The notes: generated by a model from the letters alone, not told the origin. Numbered from the stretch's first letter, positions 19,199-27,594 are shown. The stretch: 64,000 nucleotides of DNA from an uncultured Collinsella sp. (GCA_900541875.1 UQLF01000009.1:1-64000), one strand, 5' to 3'. Numbers and translations: made by a program.

Positions 19199-19276
19199 GG
19201 GGGCCTGCCTGACATCCCATACCCCAGGCAGGCTCCCATCCCCAAAATGCGACAATTGGACAGTCCCTTTGTCGCA
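19199..19276 (+). other. Two hairpins in the PTS-SIS intercistronic gap
   Basis: The 200-base gap after IID contains a 13-bp hairpin (GGGGGCCTGCCTG / CAGGCAGGCTCCC, 19199-19237) and a second hairpin (TGCGACAA / TTGTCGCA, 19248-19276). Neither has a T-tract. They could lower expression of, or stabilise, the flanking parts of the operon transcript. Confidence 0.5.
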
Positions 19277-19368
19277 TCCTCAACGGGCCGGCGACTCGGC
19301 CCAAACCACGGTAACCCTGCGAGCGCCCGGCAATGTGGCGCCGCAAAAAATCGAAAGGAATGTGTCAG

Positions 19369-20352
19369 ATGTACGAGATCGACCTTAACCTCCCTAAGCA
19401 GATCGTCGCTGACGTCCTGTCCAACCACGAGATCCACAGCGTCGCCTTCGTCGGCTGCGGTGCTTCCATGTCCGACCTTTACCCTGCCAAGTACTTCCTG
19501 GCCAACAACACGGACAAGCTGAACGTTCAGATCTTCACCGCTAACGAGTTCAACTACGACACGCCTTCCTGGGTCAACGAGCACACCTTCGTGATCACCT
19601 GCTCCCTCGGTGGCTCCACGCCCGAGACCGTCGAGGCCAACAAGACCGCCAAGAAGCACAACTGCCCGGTCGTCTCCCTCACCAACAAGGCTGGCTCCGC
19701 TCTGACCGTCGACGCCGACCACGTCATCGTTCACGGCTTCCATGCCAACTACGCTGCCAAGTGCGAGAAGCCTGGCTACGCCATCGCTCTTGCTCTCGAG
19801 ATCCTTCAGCAGACCGAGGGCTATGACCACTACGAGGACATGATCACCGGCCTCACCAACGTCTTCGATCTCTGCGAGAACGCCGCTCAGCACTGCAAGA
19901 AGCTCGCCAAGAAGTTCGCCGAGGACTTCAAGGACGACAAGATGATCTACTTCATGGCTTCCGGTGCCTCCGAGAAGATGGCTTATTCTCACGCCGCCTT
20001 CCTGTTCACCGAGATGCAGTGGATCGACGCCGCCGCCTACAACACCGGCGAGTACTTCCACGGCCCGTTCGAGGTTTCCACCGAGGGTAAGCCCTACGTC
20101 TTCTTCATGTCTGATGGCGCTACCCGTCCGATGGACGCCCGCGCCCTCACCTTCCTTGAGCGCATGGGCGCCAAGGTCGCTCTGATCGACTCCAAGGACT
20201 ACGGCCTGGCTGACGCCGTGCCCGCGAGCGTCGTCACCTACTTCAACCCGCTGCTGCACCTCGCCGTTATGCGCGAGTACGGCAACCAGATCGCCGAGGC
20301 CCGTCAGCACCCGCTGACCATGCGTCGCTACATGTGGAAGCTTTCCTACTAA
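19369..20352 (+). CDS. SIS-domain sugar-phosphate deglycase-like protein (copy B)
   Basis: This is a 327-residue protein. The ATG at 19369 follows GAAAGGAATGTGTCAG; a few extra N-terminal residues from upstream GTG or ATG codons cannot be excluded. The SIS motifs are FVGCGASMSD (residues 27-36) and TCSLGGSTPET (residues 77-87). Glu215 (FTEMQW) and His231 (GEYFHGPFE) keep the 16-residue spacing and almost the exact numbering of FraB-type deglycases. Lying directly behind a mannose-family PTS, it probably splits the phosphorylated sugar-amine the PTS brings in. This arrangement parallels known fructoselysine/glucoselysine loci. Which sugar and which amine are unknown. Confidence 0.88.
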   Translation: MYEIDLNLPKQIVADVLSNHEIHSVAFVGCGASMSDLYPAKYFLANNTDKLNVQIFTANEFNYDTPSWVNEHTFVITCSLGGSTPETVEANKTAKKHNCPVVSLTNKAGSALTVDADHVIVHGFHANYAAKCEKPGYAIALALEILQQTEGYDHYEDMITGLTNVFDLCENAAQHCKKLAKKFAEDFKDDKMIYFMASGASEKMAYSHAAFLFTEMQWIDAAAYNTGEYFHGPFEVSTEGKPYVFFMSDGATRPMDARALTFLERMGAKVALIDSKDYGLADAVPASVVTYFNPLLHLAVMREYGNQIAEARQHPLTMRRYMWKLSY

Positions 20353-20386
20353 TCACAAGTAAGTAGACCTTACGGGTTGATTGAGA

Positions 20387-20418
20387 GGGGATGGGGTTTG
20401 CGCCCCGTCCCCCTTTTT
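20387..20418 (+). terminator. Intrinsic terminator-like hairpin after SIS copy B
   Basis: GGGGATGGGG pairs with CCCCGTCCCC and is followed by CTTTTT. It lies 34 bases after the SIS stop and immediately before the HAD ribosome-binding site, so it may only partly separate the HAD gene from the PTS operon. Confidence 0.7.
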
Positions 20419-20438
20419 GCTTTTGAGAGGAGATGCGT

Positions 20439-21068
20439 ATGATCAAGGCAGTGCTGTTTGATATGGACGGTGTGCTGGTCGATACCGAGTGGTTCTACAA
20501 CCGCCGCCGCGTGGCGTTTATGGAGGAGAAGGGGTTCCACTTTGACGAGATCCCCGATCTTTCGGGGTCTAACGAGCCCGCCATTTGGGAGGCGCTGGTG
20601 CCCGACGATGTTGAGCTGCGCGAGCGCCTGCGCGTGGAGTACAAGCAGGTCTACAGCCCGGACCATCCCGTTCCGTATGCCGAGCTGCTCAACGAGCAGA
20701 CGGAGCCGGTGATGCGTGAGCTGCACGAGCGCGGCTTGAAGTGTGCCATCGCGAGCTCGTCCTATCGTGAGCTGATCGACGAACTGGTGGAGATTGCCGG
20801 TATCGCCGACGTGCTGGACTACACCATCAGCGGCCATGAGTGCAGCGCGTTTAAGCCCGACCCCGAGATCTACCTGCGCGCCATGGAGGCGCTGGGGGTG
20901 GAGCCGGCCGAGTGCCTGGTTATCGAGGATTCGCCTTTGGGGATCGAGGCTGGCAAACGTTCCGGCGCCCGCGTCCTGGCGCTGCGTCCGCACGAGGGCG
21001 TCAACCTCGATCAATCGCGGGCCGATGCCGTTATCGATAATCTGACCGACATTTTGGTCGCTTTGTAG
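20439..21068 (+). CDS. HAD-family phosphatase/phosphoglucomutase-like
   Basis: This is a 209-residue protein of the beta-phosphoglucomutase-like HAD subfamily. The ATG at 20439 has AGGAG at a good distance; the ATG at 20433 is too close. Motif I is FDMDGVLVDTE, motif II is IASSSY, the motif III Lys is in SAFKPDPEIY, and motif IV is LVIEDSPLGIEAG. A helical cap lies between motifs I and II. It may dephosphorylate or isomerise a sugar phosphate released by the SIS enzyme, given its place behind the PTS genes, but HAD substrates cannot be read from sequence. Confidence 0.88.
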   Translation: MIKAVLFDMDGVLVDTEWFYNRRRVAFMEEKGFHFDEIPDLSGSNEPAIWEALVPDDVELRERLRVEYKQVYSPDHPVPYAELLNEQTEPVMRELHERGLKCAIASSSYRELIDELVEIAGIADVLDYTISGHECSAFKPDPEIYLRAMEALGVEPAECLVIEDSPLGIEAGKRSGARVLALRPHEGVNLDQSRADAVIDNLTDILVAL

Positions 21069-21165
21069 TGTCAATCCGCCGCGAGAAGCACGGGTTCAAA
21101 CGTTTTTTGCGGTGGACTGGCTCAATTTGGTTTCGATTTTGATCCGTTTGGCTTCGATTCGGGCT

Positions 21166-21284
21166 AAGTGAGTAGACTTTTTGGCGCAGGCCGAGCACAA
21201 TGCATATCTTCCTTTATAAAACCGCAGGTCACAGGAGTGGCGGTTTTGGGTGTGCTCGGCAGATCGTAAAAAGTCTACTCACTT
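21166..21284. repeat. 119-base inverted repeat with inner hairpin
   Basis: The 34-base arms (21166-21199 and 21251-21284) pair in two blocks: 17 bp (AAGTGAGTAGACTTTTT) and 10 bp (GCCGAGCACA), separated by a 7-base internal loop. Inside is a second hairpin, AAAACCGC (21218-21225) with GCGGTTTT (21240-21247). It lies alone in a 355-base gap between the HAD and YitT genes. The right half shares GGTGTGCTCGG with the element at 55990-56117. Confidence 0.85.
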
Positions 21285-21423
21285 GGAATTTTGCCCTTTG
21301 GTCGTGGGGGTTGCTGGTCCCATTTTGGTTGTCGAGGGAGGTTGAATTGAAGCGCCCCCGCACGCTCCATGCTACAATCGCGGGCATGCCCCACAACCAC
21401 ATCTGCCTTCGAAAGGAGCCTAC

Positions 21424-22431
21424 GTGGCGAACGCCATCGACCAGCTCACGGACCGCGTGCTCGTGCTCGGCCGCCTCACCATCGTCCGCCGCGCCATTAC
21501 TGCCGTGGCGGTCACAATTTCTGCCGTCCTCCAAACATTCCTGATCCAGGCGTTCATTCAGCCCGCCGACCTGCTTCCGAGCGGTCTCACCGGCGTCGCG
21601 GTCCTGCTCGATCGCGTTACCTCGCTGGGCGGCGTTCACATCGACATCTCGCTCGGCATGCTTGCGCTCAACATTCCCGTGGCGCTCCTATGCTGGAGCG
21701 GCATTAGCAAGCGCTTCGTCATCTTCTCGATGATGCAGGTCGTGCTCTCATCGCTCTTTCTCAACATCTTTCACTTCGCCCCGTTTTTGGGCGACAAGAT
21801 CATGCTCATCATTTTTGGCGGCGTGGTCTCGGGTCTGGGCGCTGCCATCGCGCTAAAGTCCGGCGCATCCACCGGCGGCACCGACTTTATCGCGCTGTGG
21901 GTTTCCAACCACACGGGCAAGACCATCTGGGGCGTCATCTTTGGTTTCAACTGCTTTATCCTGGCGATCTTTGGTTTTATGTTTGGCTGGGACAAGGCGG
22001 CGTATTCCATCGTGTTCCAGTTTATTTCGACCAAGACCATCGACAGTTTCTATCGTCGCTACGACCGCGTGACGCTGCAAATCACGACGCGCAAGGCAGA
22101 CGAAGTCATGACCGCCTATGTTGACCATTTTCAGCACGGCATTAGCTGTGCCGAGGTCATCGGCGGATACAGCCGCGAAAAGATGTACCTGCTGCACGCC
22201 GTTGTCTCGACCTATGAGAGCCAGGACATTATCAAGCTGGTGTGCGACATTGATCCCGGTGCCGTGATCAATGTGTTCCACACGCTCAACTTTGTGGGCG
22301 GCTGGTGGGGCGGTCATGTCGACGAGCCCATGCCCACGGCCGTACCCGATCCCGACAAGCCCGCGCGTATGGCCAGCAGACAGGCGCGCCTCAGCGAGCA
22401 GGACAGCCTGCAGCAGGACGACGGCAGGTAG
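21424..22431 (+). CDS. YitT-family (DUF2179) membrane protein
   Basis: This is a 335-residue protein starting with GTG at 21424 after GAAAGGAGCCTAC. Residues about 15-200 carry five or six hydrophobic segments, with the family landmarks LLPSGLTGVAVLL and LKSGASTGGTDFIALW. Residues about 210-300 form the soluble DUF2179 domain (ISCAEVIGGYSREKMYLLHA). The tail is charged. The function is not established for most members, and it has no evident link to the sugar genes. Confidence 0.9.
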   Translation: MANAIDQLTDRVLVLGRLTIVRRAITAVAVTISAVLQTFLIQAFIQPADLLPSGLTGVAVLLDRVTSLGGVHIDISLGMLALNIPVALLCWSGISKRFVIFSMMQVVLSSLFLNIFHFAPFLGDKIMLIIFGGVVSGLGAAIALKSGASTGGTDFIALWVSNHTGKTIWGVIFGFNCFILAIFGFMFGWDKAAYSIVFQFISTKTIDSFYRRYDRVTLQITTRKADEVMTAYVDHFQHGISCAEVIGGYSREKMYLLHAVVSTYESQDIIKLVCDIDPGAVINVFHTLNFVGGWWGGHVDEPMPTAVPDPDKPARMASRQARLSEQDSLQQDDGR

Positions 22432-22474
22432 AGTGTTGGTATTTTGCCGGCACGGCGCAATCCTGTCCGCTTGA

Positions 22475-22515
22475 GCCTCCCGAAAGCCTCGCTGCTTTCG
22501 GGAGGCCTTCGTTTG
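22475..22515 (+). terminator. Intrinsic terminator after the YitT gene
   Basis: A perfect 13-bp stem (GCCTCCCGAAAGC / GCTTTCGGGAGGC) with a 6-base loop is followed by CTTCGTTTG. A second small hairpin (CCTACCAAAA / TTTTGGTAGG) lies just downstream at 22527-22558. Confidence 0.8.
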
Positions 22516-22601
22516 CCCAGATAAAACCTACCAAAATGAAGCTGTCGCTTTTTGGTAGGGAGGGTGTATCGTTTTATCATTATGAGGTAACATGAAACTA
22601 G

Positions 22602-22616
22602 ACGTTATATACGTAT
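22602..22616 (+). promoter_or_regulatory. Candidate autoregulatory GntR operator
   Basis: ACGTTATATACGTAT contains ACGTTATA, the word also found upstream of the PTS operon and, inverted, upstream of the DMT transporter. It lies in the AT-rich region 36 bases before the GntR start. Confidence 0.5.
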
Positions 22617-22651
22617 TAGTTATTTCGATATTTCGATAAGAGTGATTAGAT

Positions 22652-23371
22652 ATGCCTACACCCAAAAATGCACCGCTTTACCAGCAGATTTATGACGAAA
22701 TCAAGGATGCGATCGAGAAAGGTGTTTATGCACCCAAGGAGCGTATTCCGTCCGAGCTTGAGCTAGCCGAGCAGTACGAGGTGAGCCGCATCACGGTGCG
22801 CCGCGCCGTCGAGGAGCTGTGCTCCGATGGCTACCTGGTTAAGCAGCAGGGCCGCGGCACCTTTGTTTCCACGCCGCACATCAATCGCCAGTTCCACGCC
22901 TCGACGCTGCAGACGTTTACCGCGCTGTGTGCCAACAACGGCATGAAGGCCGGTGCACATGTGGTCGATCGCCAGATTGTGCCGGCGCGCCAAAACGAGA
23001 TGGAGTTCTTTGGCCTGCAGAAGGATGCGCTGCTGCTGCATATCAAGCGCGTGCGTACGGCCGACGGCGAGCCCATCTTTGAGGAGAACATCTTTGTGCC
23101 GTTTGACGCCTACCGTGAGCTGTTGACGGCCGATCTTGAGGACAAGTCGATTTTTGCCGAGGTCGAGCGTGTTGGCGGAACGCCGATTGTCTCGGTTGGC
23201 TACCGTACGGTCGAGGCCGTTCGAGCTAACGCCGAGCAGGCGGCCGAGCTGGGCATTGCTCCGCACGATCCGCTGCTCAACCTGCGTGCCGGCTTTACCG
23301 GTCCCGATGACGAGCCGGTTTTGATGGGTAAGCAGTACTACGTGGGATCGCGCTACGTTATGGTGATGTAA
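22652..23371 (+). CDS. GntR-family (UTRA) regulator, likely of the PTS operon
   Basis: This is a 239-residue protein with an N-terminal winged helix (APLYQQIYDEIKDAIEKGVY, then IPSELELAEQYEVSRITVRR and the wing QGRGTFV) and a C-terminal UTRA domain that ends LMGKQYYVGSRYV. It is closely similar in organisation to the regulator at 25726, including the NGMKAGAHVVDRQ-type linker. No target gene is adjacent. The shared ACGTTATA word suggests it regulates itself, the PTS operon at 16567 and the transporter at 15302. The gene is followed by composite repeat copy 2. Confidence 0.92.
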   Translation: MPTPKNAPLYQQIYDEIKDAIEKGVYAPKERIPSELELAEQYEVSRITVRRAVEELCSDGYLVKQQGRGTFVSTPHINRQFHASTLQTFTALCANNGMKAGAHVVDRQIVPARQNEMEFFGLQKDALLLHIKRVRTADGEPIFEENIFVPFDAYRELLTADLEDKSIFAEVERVGGTPIVSVGYRTVEAVRANAEQAAELGIAPHDPLLNLRAGFTGPDDEPVLMGKQYYVGSRYVMVM

Positions 23372-23590
23372 GTTACGCGGTTTTACCAAACCGCGTAACG
23401 GCTCGACGCTGCGCCTTTGGGTCCGTCGTTCTAACGAACGACGGACCGGTCGACGCTGCAAGCCCGCCAGAGCGGCAATCTGCCTTTCAACTTCGGTGGC
23501 ATGACCAGAAGGTCAATGCCGCCTCGTTTCAAGGCACCTTGCTCGCTCTGGCGGGCTTTCGCTGACATTGCCAGAACATCGACGTTGCCG
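23372..23590 (+). repeat. Composite hairpin repeat, copy 2 (extended)
   Basis: The short hairpin is at 23372-23399 (GTTACGCGGTTT arm). It is followed by GGCTCGACGCTG, an extra hairpin (GGTCCGTCGTT / AACGACGGACC) and a second GTCGACGCTG, so the junction is duplicated here. The long hairpin outer stem is 23459-23478 with 23539-23559 (core AAGCCCGCCAGAGCG). The middle stem is GGTGGCAT/ATGCCGCC and the apex GACCAGAAGGTC lies at 23513-23524. The remaining gap to 23746 holds fragments of the TTGGGGACGTTC motif and the recQ promoter. Confidence 0.8.
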
Positions 23591-23746
23591 GGCCGGCACT
23601 TGGGGACGTTCCTTTTCTGTCGGCACCTGGGGACACTCCTTAGTCATTGGGGACGCTCTTAAACGACTAGTCTGGGCGGCGGCCGTGTGCTGCTGTCCGC
23701 GTGGCGGCGTATAATCGGCGGCAGATGACTTGGACGTTAGGAAACC

Positions 23747-25723
23747 ATGACCGATAGCATGCAGCAGATGGCGCTCGACACGCTCGGCGCCTATTTTGGC
23801 TACACCTCGTTTCGCCCGGGGCAGGACCGCATGGTCGATGCGATCCTTGCCGGTCGCGATGCGCTGGGTGTTATGCCCACGGGCGCCGGCAAGTCCATTT
23901 GCTACCAGGTGCCTGCGCTTATGCTGCCTGGCATCACCTTTGTGGTGAGCCCGTTGCTGTCGCTTATGGAGGACCAGACCCGCGCGCTGCTCGCGGCGGG
24001 TGCGCGCCCCAGCTATCTCAACTCCAGCCTTACGCCGGCTCAGCAAAATACCGTGCTCAAGCGTGCTCGTGAGGGGCGCTACCAGCTAATGTATGTGGCA
24101 CCCGAGCGCCTGCTCGAGCCGCGCTTTCTGGCCTTTGCGCAGGAAGCTGCGGCCGAAGGCGGCATCGGCGTTCCGCTCGTGGCTATTGACGAGGCCCACT
24201 GCGTGAGCCAGTGGGGCCAGGATTTCCGTCCCGCTTACCTGCAGATTCGCGAGTTTATCGATTCGTTGCCGCGGCGCCCGACCGTGGCGGCGTTTACCGC
24301 TACGGCGACCGAGCGCGTGCGTGCGGACATTCAGCAGATGCTCGGCCTGCAAAATCCTGCGACGGTGGTGACGGGCTTCGATCGCAAGAACCTCTACTTT
24401 GGTTGCGAGGAGATGGGCGACAAGGTCAAGACTGCCTGGGTGCGCGACTTCGTGATTGCGCATTCGAGCGAGAGCGGCATCGTGTATTGCTCGACTCGCA
24501 AGACGGTCGATGCGCTGGCGGGCGAGCTTGCCGAGGCGCTGGGACCCAGCGGCATTCGCGTGGGCCGTTACCATGCCGGCATGGGCAACGACGCCCGCCG
24601 CCAGAGCCAGCGTGCCTTTATCGACGACGACATTCAGGTGATGGTTGCCACCAACGCCTTTGGCATGGGCATCGACAAGCCCAACGTGCGCTACGTGATT
24701 CACAACAACGTGCCCGAGAGCATCGAGGCATACTACCAAGAGGCGGGCCGCGCTGGCCGCGATGGCGATCCGGCCAGCTGTTACTTGCTGTGGAACGGCA
24801 ACGATTTCCGTATGCGCCGCTTTTTAATCGACCGCGGCGATGCGGCCGACGAGGCGCTTGACGACGAGCAACGCGCGTGGGCGCTCCAGAACCGTTATCG
24901 CCTGCTCAGCCAGATGGAGGGCTACTGCAATACCACCGGCTGCCTGCGCGAATACATGCTGCGCTACTTTGGAGACGAGGCCGCGGCCGATCATACAGCA
25001 GCCGCCGCGGGCGGCACGGCAGACGACGCCGAGGGCTGCGGTAACTGCAGCAACTGCCTCACGCAGTTCGAGGTCGAGGACGTCACCGATATGGCCCGCG
25101 CCGCCGTGCGCTATGTGGCCACGCGTCCCATGCGCTTTGGCAAGTCGCTGATCGCCGACGTGCTCCACGGCGGCAACACCGAGCGTATTCGCCAGATGCA
25201 TCTGGACGAGGACCACGGCTACGGTGAGCTGTCGAGCGAATCGGTTGGGCGCATCAAGGACATCATCGGCCAGCTGTGCGGTCGCGGTTATTTGGTCACC
25301 TCGCAGGGGCAGTACCCGGTCGTGGGGCTGGGTCCGCGTGCCGGTGAGGTCGAGGACGAGACGTTTGCCTTTACCGTTAAGCGTCGCGCGTCCAAGCGCA
25401 AGGCCTCGGCCCGCGCCCGCCGTGCGGTGGATCTGCTGCGCGATGAGGCCGGGCTGGATCAGCGCCCGCGCGTGGGCGACGATGCCGAGCTGTTCGAGCG
25501 CCTGCGTGCCCTCCGCAAGGAGATCTCGACGGAGCTGGAGATGGCACCGTACATGGTCTTTTCCGACAAGGCCCTGCGCGGCCTGTGCCGCCTGCGCCCT
25601 CAGACGCGCGATGAGCTTATCCAGGTCAACGGCATCGGCGAGAAAAAGGCCGACGCCTTTGGCGAGCAGTTTATGGCGGCGATTGAAGAGTTTGAGTCCG
25701 AGCATGCACGGGATGGAGCGTAA
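23747..25723 (+). CDS. recQ: ATP-dependent DNA helicase RecQ
   Basis: This is a 658-residue protein with the full RecQ plan. The helicase core has motif 0 (FRPGQDRMV), Walker A GVMPTGAGKS, the DEAH box with aromatic loop AIDEAHCVSQWGQDFRP, and motif VI QEAGRAGRDG. The RQC zinc site is CGNCSNC with the upstream Cys in YCNTTGCLREYML. The HRDC domain is at the C-terminus (LRALRKEISTELE). It unwinds forked and recombining DNA in repair. Length and motifs are normal. Its stop is only two bases from the next GntR start, but a shared transcript with a sugar regulator is probably incidental. Confidence 0.96.
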   Translation: MTDSMQQMALDTLGAYFGYTSFRPGQDRMVDAILAGRDALGVMPTGAGKSICYQVPALMLPGITFVVSPLLSLMEDQTRALLAAGARPSYLNSSLTPAQQNTVLKRAREGRYQLMYVAPERLLEPRFLAFAQEAAAEGGIGVPLVAIDEAHCVSQWGQDFRPAYLQIREFIDSLPRRPTVAAFTATATERVRADIQQMLGLQNPATVVTGFDRKNLYFGCEEMGDKVKTAWVRDFVIAHSSESGIVYCSTRKTVDALAGELAEALGPSGIRVGRYHAGMGNDARRQSQRAFIDDDIQVMVATNAFGMGIDKPNVRYVIHNNVPESIEAYYQEAGRAGRDGDPASCYLLWNGNDFRMRRFLIDRGDAADEALDDEQRAWALQNRYRLLSQMEGYCNTTGCLREYMLRYFGDEAAADHTAAAAGGTADDAEGCGNCSNCLTQFEVEDVTDMARAAVRYVATRPMRFGKSLIADVLHGGNTERIRQMHLDEDHGYGELSSESVGRIKDIIGQLCGRGYLVTSQGQYPVVGLGPRAGEVEDETFAFTVKRRASKRKASARARRAVDLLRDEAGLDQRPRVGDDAELFERLRALRKEISTELEMAPYMVFSDKALRGLCRLRPQTRDELIQVNGIGEKKADAFGEQFMAAIEEFESEHARDGA

Positions 25724-25725
25724 CG

Positions 25726-26481
25726 ATGACATTCGACGATAAAACCGAGCGCTCTGAGGTATCCGCCGTGCCGCTGTACCAGCAGGTTATGGACGACCTA
25801 AAGGGCGAGATCGCGCGCGGTGTGTACGCATCCGGCTCGCGCATTCCTTCCGAGATGGAGCTCGCGAAGTCTTACGGCGTGGGGCGCGTCACCGTGCGCC
25901 GCGCCATCGAGGAGCTGTCGCGCGCGGGGTATCTCAACCGCCAGCAGGGGAGGGGTACGTTTGTGTGCGCGCCCAAGCTCAAGCGCAAGATTGTCCAGAA
26001 GGGTGACGTTCAGAGCTTTTCCGAGGGTTGCGCCGCCAACGACATGGTGGCCGGAGCACGCCTGGTGTCGCGCACGGTGGTTGCGGCGACGCGTGAGGAC
26101 GCGGCGTTTTTTGGTGTGGAACCCGGCTGCGAGCTCATCGTTGTCGAGCGCGTGCGCACGGCAGACGGCGTGCCCGTCATGCTCGAGAACAACGCCTTTG
26201 TGCTGGCCGACCATCCCTACCTGCAGACGCTTGCCGACAAGGACCTCACGGACAATTCCATCTTTGCACTCGTTGCCGGGCATTCGGGCCGCGCGCCGCT
26301 CAAGTCCGACCCCTGCACCGTGGAGATTGCGCTTGCCGATGCTCAGACGGCCCCGCTGTTGGAGGTGCCGGTCGGCGAGCCGCTCTTTTATATGGAGGCG
26401 TACTTTACCGATGAGGACGAGCGACCCTTGCTGCTCGGACGCCAAAAGATCGTGGGCTCGCGCTACGTCTTCGACATCTAA
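25726..26481 (+). CDS. GntR-family (UTRA) regulator, likely of SIS copy C
   Basis: This is a 251-residue protein with winged helix (VPLYQQVMDDLKGEIARGVY, then IPSEMELAKSYGVGRVTVRR and QGRGTFV) and a UTRA domain ending LLGRQKIVGSRYVF. It begins two bases after recQ and is followed after 144 bases by the SIS gene at 26626. Two near-identical 17-mers (ATAGAACAACATAGAAC) in that gap are the probable operator. It resembles the regulator at 22652 more than the one at 13047. Confidence 0.92.
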   Translation: MTFDDKTERSEVSAVPLYQQVMDDLKGEIARGVYASGSRIPSEMELAKSYGVGRVTVRRAIEELSRAGYLNRQQGRGTFVCAPKLKRKIVQKGDVQSFSEGCAANDMVAGARLVSRTVVAATREDAAFFGVEPGCELIVVERVRTADGVPVMLENNAFVLADHPYLQTLADKDLTDNSIFALVAGHSGRAPLKSDPCTVEIALADAQTAPLLEVPVGEPLFYMEAYFTDEDERPLLLGRQKIVGSRYVFDI

Positions 26482-26490
26482 CGTCCATAG

Positions 26491-26569
26491 ATAGAACAAC
26501 ATAGAACAAATTTGCCGAGATGACTTCACGGGCTTTGTTACACGTGTTATAAATAGGACAACATAGAAC
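26491..26569 (+). promoter_or_regulatory. Paired operator upstream of SIS copy C
   Basis: ATAGAACAACATAGAAC at 26491-26507 recurs with one change (ATAGGACAACATAGAAC) at 26553-26569. The two sites flank a TATAAA sequence near 26548 that could be a -10 box. The layout fits repression by the adjacent GntR protein. Confidence 0.65.
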
Positions 26570-26625
26570 GACAGCAGGTACGAGCCGCCGTCGCTCAAAG
26601 CCGCCCCACAAGGAGGAACATCAGG

Positions 26626-27594
26626 ATGAACGCACATGATCTGGTTCAGGAAATCATCGAGCGCAAGGGCAAGATTGAGAACGTCTTTTGGATCGCCTGC
26701 GGCGGTTCGATGATCGACCTGATGCCGGCCAACGAGCTGCTCAAGCGCGAGGCCACCACGTTTACCTCGACGGTCTACACGGCACGCGAGTTTTGCCTGA
26801 TGGCTCCCAAGAGTCTTGGCGAGAAGTCACTCGTCATCGCCTGCAGCCACAGCGGCAATACGCAGGAGGTCGTCGACGGCTGCGAGATGGCGCTGGCCGC
26901 TGGCGCCGAGGTCGTTGCCCTCACCGACTGCGAGGGCTCCAAGATCGACAACGGCAAGTGGACCACCTGGGTCTACCCCTGGGGCGAGGGCGTGCCGCAG
27001 GCCGAGGTGCCGCAGGGCATCGGCGCTCTGATCGCCGCCGAGTTGCTCGACCAGCAGGAGGGTTACGAGGCGCTCGCCGACATGTATGAAGGCCTTAAGC
27101 AGATGGACGCGCTGCTGCCCGCTGCCCGCGAGAAGGTCAACGCCGAGCTGGGCGATCGCTTTGCCGAGCTCTGCCAGCAGCATAAGTTCTTCTATATCCT
27201 GGGTTCCGGTCCCAACTTTAGCCAGACCTATGCCATGGCCATCTGCTCGCTCATGGAGATGCAGTGGCAGCACTGCTGCTACATCCACTCCGGCGAGTAT
27301 TTCCACGGTCCTTTCGAGGCTACCGAGCCCGGCGTGTTCTACTTTGTGCAGCTCGGATCGGGCGAGTGCCGCCCCATGGAGGAGCGCGCGCTGGCGTTCC
27401 TCAACACGCACACCGATACGGTTATGGTGCTCGATGCACTCGAGTACGGCGTGGGCGAGGTGTCCGCCAGCGTGCGTTCGTACCTGGAGCCGATCTTCTT
27501 CTACAACATGAGCTGCGAACTGCGTGCCGCTCGCGGCAAGGTGTTCGACCACAGCCCCGAGGTTCGTCGCTACATGGGCATCGAGCAGTACTAG
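26626..27594 (+). CDS. SIS-domain sugar-phosphate deglycase-like protein (copy C)
   Basis: This is a 322-residue protein after a CAAGGAGGAACATCAGG ribosome-binding site. The SIS motifs are WIACGGSMID (residues 22-31) and IACSHSGNTQEV (residues 71-82), the latter being the classical SxSGNTxE form. Glu211 (LMEMQW) and His227 (GEYFHGPFE) keep the 16-residue catalytic spacing. No transporter gene is adjacent, so it may share the PTS at 16567 or another one outside the window. It probably acts on a different phosphorylated sugar-amine from copies A and B, judged by its separate regulator. Confidence 0.87.
   Translation: MNAHDLVQEIIERKGKIENVFWIACGGSMIDLMPANELLKREATTFTSTVYTAREFCLMAPKSLGEKSLVIACSHSGNTQEVVDGCEMALAAGAEVVALTDCEGSKIDNGKWTTWVYPWGEGVPQAEVPQGIGALIAAELLDQQEGYEALADMYEGLKQMDALLPAAREKVNAELGDRFAELCQQHKFFYILGSGPNFSQTYAMAICSLMEMQWQHCCYIHSGEYFHGPFEATEPGVFYFVQLGSGECRPMEERALAFLNTHTDTVMVLDALEYGVGEVSASVRSYLEPIFFYNMSCELRAARGKVFDHSPEVRRYMGIEQY

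Noticed and set aside
21166..21284. Insertion sequence
   Set aside because: No transposase frame or target-site duplication is visible; it is far too short for an IS, though a MITE remains possible.
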